From: Defluviicoccus sp.
GTDB taxonomy: Bacteria > Pseudomonadota > Alphaproteobacteria > MPNO01
Assembly: GCA_028820945.1 (NCBI GenBank)
Contig: JAPPHW010000119.1
Coordinates: 1-19,452 of the forward strand
Direction: 5' to 3'
DNA length: 19,452 nucleotides
Shown: positions 1 through 6,321 of the stretch, piece by piece
How positions within the stretch are numbered: position 1 is the first letter of the stretch
Layout of the letters: the number at the start of each line of letters is the position of its first letter
Notes under the pieces: model-generated
Databases searched by the model: none
Seen by the model: only the letters and a program-made list of their open reading frames with translations
What the model was told of the DNA's origin: nothing
Made by a program: the position numbers and the translations under genes

Positions 1-55
1 CCGACCAGGCGGCGATCCTGAGACTGACCAGCATGGCGTCGTGGGTGAGGTTCAT
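1..55 (-). CDS. 5' end of a gene running off the left edge, DUF3150-like
   Basis: Only the first 18 codons are present, reading MNLTHDAMLVSLRIAAWS toward the left edge. The ATG sits 25 bases after the stop of the MoxR-like gene, and GGGAG lies about 10 bases upstream of it, so it looks like the next gene of the same operon. The opening residues resemble, from memory, the N-terminus of DUF3150 proteins, which often follow MoxR-type ATPases in proteobacterial accessory regions. Function is unknown and the family assignment rests on very few residues. Confidence 0.5.
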   Translation of the reverse strand, partial: MNLTHDAMLVSLRIAAWS

Positions 56-80
56 GGGGCGTGATCTCCCGATGGAGTTG

Positions 81-1106
81 CTATTGCGTGCGGGCAGCGG
101 CCCAGCGGATGAAGGCGGGCGAGCGCTGGAGGTCCGGATCGCGGCGGATGCAGGAGCCGACCAGGAACTCGCCGACCTCGCGCCTGAGCCGCTTCGCGTA
201 GGTGACGATGGCGTCGAGCGTGATGTCGTCGGCCATGCGGTAGAGCGAGCCGCAGAGCGCGATCAGCGCGCTGGCGTTCTCGGGGACCAGCGCGTTCGCG
301 GGATCGTCGATGACGGCCCTCGGATGGGGCAGCTCGCGCCAGACCTTGAGGAAGGCGGAGAACTCGACCGCCGCCGCCTCGCCCACGGTGCCCCGGAACA
401 GCGCCCGCTCGACGCTCGCGTCGAGGCTGGCGCGCCGGTTGACGACGTTGGACACCATCTCCCAGGTGCGGGGACAGCAGAACGCCTTCTCGTTCGACTG
501 GGGATCGAACACATGCAGCAGCTCCGGCCGCATGGAGACGAAGAACAGCACTTCCGGCGCGATGCCGTGTTCCGCCCCCCAGGCGAGCCAGTCCTCGGCG
601 TCGACCCTGATCTCGAGATGCACGAAGCGCGAGGCCAGCGGCGTCGGCATGCGATGCACCACGCCGCGGTCGTTCTCGCGGTTGCCGCAGGCGATCAGCG
701 AGGCGCCCTCGGGCAGCTCGTACTCGCCGACCTTGCGGTCGAGCACGAGTTGGTAGAGCGCCGCCTGCACCATCGGGACCGCCGAGGGCAGCTCCTCCAG
801 ATTGATGAGCCAGCGGCCGGGATCGTCGCTCGGCGGCAGGAAGGCCGGCGGCGCCCAGCGGGTGCGGCCGTCGGCGTCGCGCCAGGGGATGCCGTGCAGG
901 TCGACGGGATCGAGCAGCAGCGCGCGGACGTCGAGATACTGGCGCACGGCCTCCGCGGCGACCTGCCGCGCGAGCGCGCTCTTGGCGCAGCCGGGCGCAC
1001 CCGTGACCAGCACCGGCTGGCGGGCCTCGACCAGCAGCGCCAGGGTCGCGACGAGCTCGCTCGGGCGCAGCGTGTAGTCGGCGGAAATCGTCACGGGATC
1101 GGTCAT
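81..1106 (-). CDS. MoxR-like AAA+ ATPase
   Basis: A 341-aa cytosolic ATPase of the MoxR/CbbQ type. Visible motifs are Walker A GAPGCAKS (residues 36-43), an atypical Walker B LINLEE (100-105), a sensor-1 region ACGNREND (139-146) with its Asn, and an arginine-finger-like PLASRF (around 156-161). MoxR proteins usually act as chaperone-like remodelers paired with a von Willebrand factor A protein; the partner, if any, would lie outside the window. The ATG at 1106 was chosen because GGAG lies 7 bases upstream and homology-like sequence begins there; the longer upstream reading has low-complexity Arg/Ala content. The next gene starts 25 bases downstream, so the two are probably co-transcribed. 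The 293 bases between this start and the divergent gene at 1400 form a shared promoter region in which I see no clear motif. Substrate is unknown. Confidence 0.85.
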   Translation of the reverse strand: MTDPVTISADYTLRPSELVATLALLVEARQPVLVTGAPGCAKSALARQVAAEAVRQYLDVRALLLDPVDLHGIPWRDADGRTRWAPPAFLPPSDDPGRWLINLEELPSAVPMVQAALYQLVLDRKVGEYELPEGASLIACGNRENDRGVVHRMPTPLASRFVHLEIRVDAEDWLAWGAEHGIAPEVLFFVSMRPELLHVFDPQSNEKAFCCPRTWEMVSNVVNRRASLDASVERALFRGTVGEAAAVEFSAFLKVWRELPHPRAVIDDPANALVPENASALIALCGSLYRMADDITLDAIVTYAKRLRREVGEFLVGSCIRRDPDLQRSPAFIRWAAARTQ

Positions 1107-1399
1107 CGGCAGGCTCCGGCGGCTGTGGCACGGTCCGACGCCCTCGGGCCCCGAACCTTCGCCTGCCCGCCGCTTCGCCTCCTCTCTCCGTGGCGCAAGG
1201 CGCTCGGCCGACGCGGCACGCGCAGCGCCGGCGATGGAACGCTTCATCGGTACTGGACTGTCCGACGATGAAAGAGCCGCCCGTCGGCGGGGATGGCCGA
1301 TGCCTGTCTTGCCCGGGCGTCTGTTGCCGTGAAGGCGGCGGGGGTTTATGCCTTCGGACGGAAGATCGAAGGCTGGCAAGGGACGAGGGGTGCCGGGAC

Positions 1400-1795
1400 A
1401 TGGCGGAGGAACACGAAGTCGCGACCGCGTCCTTTCTGGCGAAGGCCATGGCCGTCATGTGCGTTCGCAACACGATCCTCGAAGACATTCACGACGGGAT
1501 CCATCCGGTGACCCATACCGGGGATTTCTCCGATGTCGTGGTGATCGATGCGAACGGCCGGCGGATTCCCTGGACGAGGGTGGCGCACATCCAGCAAGAC
1601 GAGATGCGAGAATTGATGCGCCAGATCGTCAACCGTCTCTACACCGTCAACCTGAAAGCCGGCGACATGGACTTCCTCGGCATGCTCGACCGGGCGGCGA
1701 TGGAGGCCGGGAAGTGGGACGAGCCGGAGCTGGACGAGGTTACGATCAGGGGCCTTGAACGGCGGAAAAAGCGGAATGAGCAATCCGACGATTGA
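1400..1795 (+). CDS. conserved-looking hypothetical protein, 131 aa
   Basis: Starts MAEEHEVATASFLAKAM and is acidic and soluble-looking, without signal peptide or membrane segment. Helical segments rich in Met, Leu and Arg follow a short beta-like stretch (SDVVVIDANGRRIPW, about residues 45-60). The C-terminus is strongly charged. The ATG at 1400 has GAGGGG 9 bases upstream; upstream in-frame codons look non-coding. It is divergent from the MoxR-like gene. I recall similar hypothetical proteins near accessory genes of alphaproteobacteria, but no function is known to me. Codon usage matches the high-GC neighbours. Confidence 0.75.
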   Translation: MAEEHEVATASFLAKAMAVMCVRNTILEDIHDGIHPVTHTGDFSDVVVIDANGRRIPWTRVAHIQQDEMRELMRQIVNRLYTVNLKAGDMDFLGMLDRAAMEAGKWDEPELDEVTIRGLERRKKRNEQSDD

Positions 1796-1867
1796 ATGCC
1801 TGGGAATCCCCGGTCCCCGTGTATCCGTTCCGCAGAAGCGCAGTAGGAGCGACAGGGGACGGTACCG

Positions 1868-2074
1868 ATGGACGGGAGCTTGAAAGCGGCCGATGTCGAT
1901 GCGATGACGGCCGCGGACGGAGGCGAATGCGGAGCTTGGGGAAAGGTCGGCGAATGAGCGGATCGGGGTTTCGCACGCTACCTGCGGCACCAGACTCGCA
2001 TATGCGGCAAGAAGATTGTGAAGCAGCTCCAGGTGATCTGCGACAATTGCACCTTCCTAAGGACTGATTGTTGA
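1868..2074 (+). pseudogene. small ORF broken by in-frame TGA
   Basis: From the ATG at 1868 one frame reads 29 codons to TGA (1955-1957) and continues in the same frame for 38 more codons to TGA at 2072-2074. The second part reads like protein: CGKKIVKQLQVICDNC, with two Cys pairs and few Arg/Ala runs. I do not recognise it. It is most simply a decayed gene with a nonsense mutation. Ribosome binding is weak (AGGGGAC about 10 bases upstream). Confidence 0.25.
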
Positions 2075-2325
2075 ATTCACTCGCTTGCGATGCGTTGAAG
2101 GACGATAGGCGGATATTCGCCGTCTAGGGTTATGGTCCAAAGGGCGCTTCTCCCACCGACTCGGCGCGGCACCGACGTTGGACGCCCGGACTCGCGCCTC
2201 ACCGCGTTACGACTTTCCGGTCACGTTACTAAGCAACGCGTGTGCTGGAAGGGCGAAGAGATCTGCCGTACACGCCGCCTGCGCAACCGTCGGTTTGACC
2301 CGCAGCGGCCTGCCGGAGTGCTCGG

Positions 2326-2342
2326 AGCCGGAAGCTCCGGCT
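2326..2342 (+). terminator. short GC hairpin with T tract
   Basis: A perfect 7-bp stem AGCCGGA/TCCGGCT with a 3-nt loop is followed by TTT on the plus strand. It abuts the stop codon of the minus-strand nucleosidase gene. The T tract favours plus-strand termination, which has no clear client gene here; in the minus direction it would be a U-less hairpin. Confidence 0.3.
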
Positions 2343-2344
2343 TT

Positions 2345-3301
2345 TCAGGGGCGGCCCGGCATTTCTCTCAACATCGCCCTGACCACCGCCGCCGCGTTCC
2401 CCGCCGCAAGCTCGAGGAAGACCTCCATCCGGTTCGCGCCTTCCCCGCCGCCGGCGAGGTCGGCGAGGCTGCGCACCGCGACGAACGGCACGCCGTTGGC
2501 GTAGGCGACATGGGCCACGGCGGCGCTCTCCATGTCGAGCACCTGTGCGCCGAACGTCTCGAACACCCATGTCCGGAAAGCCGCATTGTCGACGAAGGCC
2601 CCGCCCGAGACCCCGGAGCCGCCGACAGCGATGCGCGGAGGCCTGTCCAGGCAGCGGCCGTCCGCCGTACAGCGCGCCAGCGTGACTTTGCTTGCCGCGC
2701 GGCGCGCCGCCGCCAACAATGTCTTGTCCGCCGGGAACCAGAAACGGGTCTCGGGACCGTCGGCTCCGGCACGCAGCACCGTGACCGAGCGCGGGAACAT
2801 CATGCCGAAGTTGCCGTAGGGATACTCGAAGAACGGCATCGTCGCCCAGCCGCCGTCGACCTCGCGCGCGAACAGCATTTCCAGGTACTGCCCCCAGCGC
2901 TCCGCAACTGCCACGTCGCCGATGCCGAGTGAAGGATCGACGCCGCCTGCGATGCCGGAGAACACGATCCTCTCGATGGTGAAACGATCCAGCGCGAGCT
3001 GCGCCGTCATCGCCGCGTTGACCACGCTGATCCCGCTCAGGAACAGCACGACCTCGTGTCCTTCCAGCGTGCCGGTCGCGAAGTCTACGCCGTTCGCCGA
3101 GTGCTCCGACCTGTCCCGTAACTCTCCCTTGAGGATCTCCAGTTCCGGGGCGAAGGCGGAGACCAAGGCGATGCGCGAGGTCGCGTCCCGAAAGTCCTGA
3201 GCCTTCACGGACTTCGCTGTGCCCGCCGCGAGCAGCAGGATGGCCGCCAGGCCGGCGACCAGGGTGCGTACCGCGCGCGGTGCAAATGCCGGAACGGTCA
3301 T
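2345..3301 (-). CDS. exported MTA/SAH nucleosidase-like protein (phosphorylase superfamily)
   Basis: A 318-aa protein with an N-terminal signal peptide (Arg-containing start, hydrophobic core at about residues 13-27, possible cleavage after VKA at 34). The mature part follows the PNP/UDP-phosphorylase fold: ALVSAFAPELEIL (45-57) with a catalytic-base-like Glu, FSGIAGG, then LDMESAAVAHV (from about 255) with the ribose-binding Glu, and RSLADLAGG with the catalytic Asp near 281. These match the Glu-Glu-Asp set of 5'-methylthioadenosine/S-adenosylhomocysteine nucleosidase, which cleaves adenine from MTA or SAH. Typical MTANs are cytosolic and about 230 aa; this one is longer by the leader and an inserted segment with a Cys pair (CTADGRC). 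The start has GAGG 8 bases upstream. The substrate outside the cytoplasm is not determinable from sequence. Confidence 0.85.
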   Translation of the reverse strand: MTVPAFAPRAVRTLVAGLAAILLLAAGTAKSVKAQDFRDATSRIALVSAFAPELEILKGELRDRSEHSANGVDFATGTLEGHEVVLFLSGISVVNAAMTAQLALDRFTIERIVFSGIAGGVDPSLGIGDVAVAERWGQYLEMLFAREVDGGWATMPFFEYPYGNFGMMFPRSVTVLRAGADGPETRFWFPADKTLLAAARRAASKVTLARCTADGRCLDRPPRIAVGGSGVSGGAFVDNAAFRTWVFETFGAQVLDMESAAVAHVAYANGVPFVAVRSLADLAGGGEGANRMEVFLELAAGNAAAVVRAMLREMPGRP

Positions 3302-3621
3302 TGTTCGATCCTCAACTCGCCATGAAGATGACTAATGCAGACATATCCCATCGACCGATCGATCCGGAGGTTGGATTGCTGACGGTTTCTCCGTCACCGT
3401 CTTCGGAACCTTCATCTTCCTCGCATCTGCGTCCATCTCTATCGAATCCGCCCGTGTGGCCTGGTATGTGTTGCCCTGGTCCTCGATCTGGAGTTGACTT
3501 TCCCGGTTGAGCGCTTGCTCCGGCTGGCGGTCGAAAAGAACGAAGAACATCGCAAGCTACACCCGATGGACCGGGTGTCGGAAGTGTGCCCCGACTCTCC
3601 GATCGGACCCAGGTATCCGCC
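3302..3621. other. 320-bp divergent intergenic region
   Basis: Lies between the minus-strand nucleosidase gene and the plus-strand cyclase gene and must hold promoters for both. Base composition is visibly less GC-rich than the flanks. Besides a tentative minus-strand ORF (3332-3550) I see no clear promoter boxes or strong dyads. Confidence 0.4.
3332..3550 (-). CDS. tentative small ORF, 72 aa, unknown
   Basis: Reads MFFVLFDRQPEQALNRESQ onward, with a normal amino-acid mix (Gln, Asp, Lys, Thr) rather than the Arg/Ala/Pro bias of antisense frames here. It ends 30 bases before the nucleosidase start on the same strand, so it could be co-transcribed. Against it are the lack of a ribosome binding site and weaker G/C third-position bias than in its neighbours. 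It may be a gene remnant or chance. Confidence 0.2.
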   Translation of the reverse strand: MFFVLFDRQPEQALNRESQLQIEDQGNTYQATRADSIEMDADARKMKVPKTVTEKPSAIQPPDRSVDGICLH

Positions 3622-5463
3622 ATGTCAGTCAAGTCCGGAATGCCGGGTCGACTATTCCCGGCCCGTTGGAACGGCCAGCTGTCGATCACGGTCACGCTCG
3701 CGACGGCGATCTCCCTTCTCGTTCTCGTGTCGGTGGGCGGCGTGCTCGGCGTCGGCATCTGGCTCGCCGGCAAGAACACCCTGGCGTTGATGAGCCAGAA
3801 CGCGAACCGGAGCATCGCCGGTATGGTCGACCGGATCGAACGCCATCTGCTGCCGGCCGAGGACCAGGCCCGCTTCATCGCCGAACGCGTCGAGAGCGGC
3901 GAATACGATCCCGAAGACCGCACGACGTTCGGCCGACTGCTCACGGGCGGCCTCGCAGGCGTACCGCAGATCGAGTCGCTCTCGTTCTTCTACCCAGCGC
4001 TTGTGACCTTCTACGCAGCGCGCTACGAGGGCGGCCGCACCGAGCTGGGCGAAGTGGATCACTCGGGCGATCCGAGGTTCCGCGAATATCTGGCGTCAAT
4101 GCCGAAGGAACCGCACTGGGTGCCGCCATATTGGATCACGCGACACGAAGGGACCTATTTCAGCCGGGTCCACCCGATCCGGCGCGGCGGCCGGTTCGTC
4201 GGGGCCGCGGTGGCAACGGCGTCGATCCGGGAACTCTCGGCCTGGGTCCGCAAGGTGGACGCGGGCGGTCCCGGCACGCGGTTCGTCCTGTACGGTCGCG
4301 ACCGGGTGCTCGCCCATCCGCTGATGGCCGACGGCTATCCGGGCCTGTCGCTGGAGAATCCCATGCCCGGTCTGGCGGGATTTCGGGATTCCGTCCTGGC
4401 GGCGATATGGCGGGAGGAGGGACGCTCCGATCTGCTCATTTCGCTCGCGCAGGGGACGAGGGGACACACGATCCGGACAGGAGGACGGGAGCATGCCTTC
4501 ATGTTCCGCCAGCTGCACGGCTTCGGACCGGAACCGCTGACCGTCGGCGTCTGGTATCGCGTCGAGGATGTCAGCGCCGAGCTTCGCCGCATGACCGTCG
4601 CCCTTGTGGTCGGCATCGGCGCCCTCGTGCTCGCGATCGTTGCTGCTCTCATCCTCGGCCGGCGCATTGCAAATCCCATCGTCCGGTTTTCCGCGGCGGC
4701 CGGGCAGGTCCGCGACCTGAACATCGGCGAAATCGGCGACCTGCCGGGCAGCGTGTTCCGCGAGTTGGACCAGCAGGCCAAATCGTTCAACGCCATGCTA
4801 CGCGCCCTGCGCTGGTTCGAGCTCTACATTCCCCGGAAAGTCGTCGAGCGGCTGGTCAAGCGGGGGGATATCGACGACACGATCTCCTCGGCGCGCGAAA
4901 TCACCGTCATGTTCACCGACATCGCCGGATTTTCGTCGGTCGCCGAAAACCTGTCGGCGCCGGACGTCGCGGCTCTGGTCAATCGCCATTTCGAGATCGT
5001 CGCCGGCTGCATCGAGGCCGAGGACGGCACGGTCGACAAGTTCATCGGCGATTCGGTGATGGCTTTCTGGGGCGCGCCAGACGCCCAGCCGGACGCCGCC
5101 GAGCGCGCCTGCCGGGCGGCATTGGCGATCGCCGAAGGCATCCGGGCGGAGAATGTCCGGCGCCGGGCCGAGGGCGAGGCGTCGCTCGGCATCCGCATCG
5201 GCATCCATTCGGGCAGCGCCACGGTCGGCAACATCGGCTCGCCCGGCCGCATCAACTACACGATCATCGGCGATGCGGTGAATGTCGGCCAGCGCCTCGA
5301 GCAGCTCGGCAAGACGCTTTGTCCCGAAGGCAGCGAGACCGCGATCCTGATCAGCGGCGCGACGGCGGCCGGCTTGGGGCCGGAATTCCATCCGACGCCG
5401 GTCGGCATTCACCCCGTAAAGGGCCGCACCGGTGAGATTGACGTGTTCACGCTGGGCGATTGA
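3622..5463 (+). CDS. membrane-bound class III adenylate cyclase with Cache-like sensor and HAMP
   Basis: A 613-aa receptor-type cyclase. Order: TM1 (about 18-48), an extracytoplasmic segment of about 275 residues resembling a double Cache sensor (PPYWITRHEGTYFSRVHPI in its core), TM2 (about 325-346), a HAMP linker, then the catalytic domain. Metal-binding Asp residues are D433 (FTDIAGFS) and D477 (FIGDSVMAFWG). K473 and T547 (NYTIIGD) fit ATP selection as in class IIIb enzymes. N554 and R558 (VNVGQR) are the transition-state pair, so the enzyme should be active and make cAMP from ATP in response to an external ligand. The start at 3622 places TM1 sensibly; an in-frame GTG at 3586 and ATG at 3640 are alternatives, and none has a strong ribosome binding site. 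No effector gene is adjacent. Confidence 0.9.
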   Translation: MSVKSGMPGRLFPARWNGQLSITVTLATAISLLVLVSVGGVLGVGIWLAGKNTLALMSQNANRSIAGMVDRIERHLLPAEDQARFIAERVESGEYDPEDRTTFGRLLTGGLAGVPQIESLSFFYPALVTFYAARYEGGRTELGEVDHSGDPRFREYLASMPKEPHWVPPYWITRHEGTYFSRVHPIRRGGRFVGAAVATASIRELSAWVRKVDAGGPGTRFVLYGRDRVLAHPLMADGYPGLSLENPMPGLAGFRDSVLAAIWREEGRSDLLISLAQGTRGHTIRTGGREHAFMFRQLHGFGPEPLTVGVWYRVEDVSAELRRMTVALVVGIGALVLAIVAALILGRRIANPIVRFSAAAGQVRDLNIGEIGDLPGSVFRELDQQAKSFNAMLRALRWFELYIPRKVVERLVKRGDIDDTISSAREITVMFTDIAGFSSVAENLSAPDVAALVNRHFEIVAGCIEAEDGTVDKFIGDSVMAFWGAPDAQPDAAERACRAALAIAEGIRAENVRRRAEGEASLGIRIGIHSGSATVGNIGSPGRINYTIIGDAVNVGQRLEQLGKTLCPEGSETAILISGATAAGLGPEFHPTPVGIHPVKGRTGEIDVFTLGD

Positions 5464-5619
5464 AGGATGGCTCAGTCGTCCGCCCGGACGCTACCGGGAG
5501 AATGCGGCCGGACCGTCGCCTGGCGGGCGCGTGCGGAGCGTTGCGGCATGTCCATGGGTAGTCCGGCCGCGAGGATGGAACGATCGAGGCGCCGCCCACA
5601 CGGCGATGCCGGCCGCTGG

Positions 5620-5650
5620 TGGCTCGACCGACCGGCGTGCGGTCGAGCCA
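5620..5650. terminator. 11-bp-stem hairpin between convergent genes
   Basis: TGGCTCGACCG pairs perfectly with CGGTCGAGCCA across a 9-nt loop. It lies between the converging ends of the cyclase gene (5463) and the nsrR-like gene (5715). There is no T tract, so it is a hairpin barrier or mRNA 3'-end structure rather than a textbook intrinsic terminator. Confidence 0.5.
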
Positions 5651-5714
5651 TCCGTCGGCACGGCCCGGATCCGGATCGCCGGCACATGACGGCCCCAGCT
5701 GGCGCGTGCGCCGG

Positions 5715-6151
5715 TCACGGCTGTTCCGCACAAAGGAACGCTCGGAGTTCGCGATTGCGGTCCACCAGGTCGCGGACGGTGTAGCGGTCGAGCACGGCGA
5801 AGAACGCCGTCTCGGCCTCGGCCAGTACCTTCCTGTAGATGCAGCACGATGCGATTCGGCAGCCGCCGGCCCCACCCGGGAAGCACTCGGCGAGCGGGAT
5901 CGAGCGCTCGATGTGCCGCGCCACCGCGCCCAGCGGGATCGCCTCCGGCGGCGTCGCCAACCGCCGCCGCCCTTGCCGCGCACCGTCTCGACGAACCCGG
6001 CGCGGCCGAGCTCCCAGACGACCCGGGTCAGGTGGCTGTTCGAAATCCGGTAACGCTCGGCGATCTCCCTTATCGTGGCGAGGCCCTCGTCGTTGACGGC
6101 CAGATACATCAGCACCCGAAACGCGTAGTCGGTACGGTCGGTCAGCCGCAT
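5715..6151 (-). pseudogene. nsrR: NsrR-like Rrf2 family regulator, frameshifted
   Basis: The N-terminal part (MRLTDRTDYAFRVLMYLAV, then the winged helix ISNSHLTRVVWELGRAGFVETV) is in one frame up to RGKGGG. The C-terminal part (RLATPPEAIPLG, then the cluster region AECF...GGCRIASCC, ending RAFLCAEQP) continues in another frame. The switch is at about 5959-5975, inside a GGC-repeat tract. The span of 437 bases is one short of 146 codons, so a single missing base explains everything. The three conserved cysteines of NsrR, which bind an Fe-S cluster and sense nitric oxide, are intact. This is either a recent frameshift or a sequencing error in a GC repeat. It is divergent from the S8 protease gene; no nitric-oxide detoxification gene is visible nearby. 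Confidence 0.85.
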
Positions 6152-6263
6152 CGTCGGACCTCCGGCACGGTCGCCGCGGCGGCACGCATCGCGTCGCCGC
6201 AGCGGGCGATTGCGATGCCGACGCTATCGGTGCCACTGGCGCGGATCAACCGCGACGGCGATT

Positions 6264-6286
6264 GCCGGGCACGTGCCGGGGCACGT
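6264..6286. promoter_or_regulatory. tandem direct repeat with palindrome in divergent promoter region
   Basis: GCCGGGCACGT (6264-6274) is followed directly by GCCGGGGCACGT (6275-6286), and the 10-bp palindrome GGCACGTGCC (6268-6277) spans the junction. It lies between the nsrR-like start (6151) and the protease start, so it could be an operator. The binding factor is unknown. Confidence 0.3.
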
Positions 6287-6321
6287 ACCATCGCGGCGGT
6301 GAGAAAATGCCGGGAGACGGG

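Larger units (their letters stand above)
1796..2344. other. 549-bp stretch without an intact gene
   Basis: Between the hypothetical gene and the minus-strand nucleosidase gene I find no intact gene. Its left half contains a small ORF interrupted by TGA (see 1868-2074). The rest (2075-2325) shows only short imperfect dyads such as GGCG/CGCC around 2107-2120 and no convincing promoter. Confidence 0.5.

Noticed and set aside
1955..1957. In-frame TGA as a selenocysteine codon
   Set aside because: No selenoprotein family match and no convincing stem-loop directly downstream; nonsense mutation is simpler.
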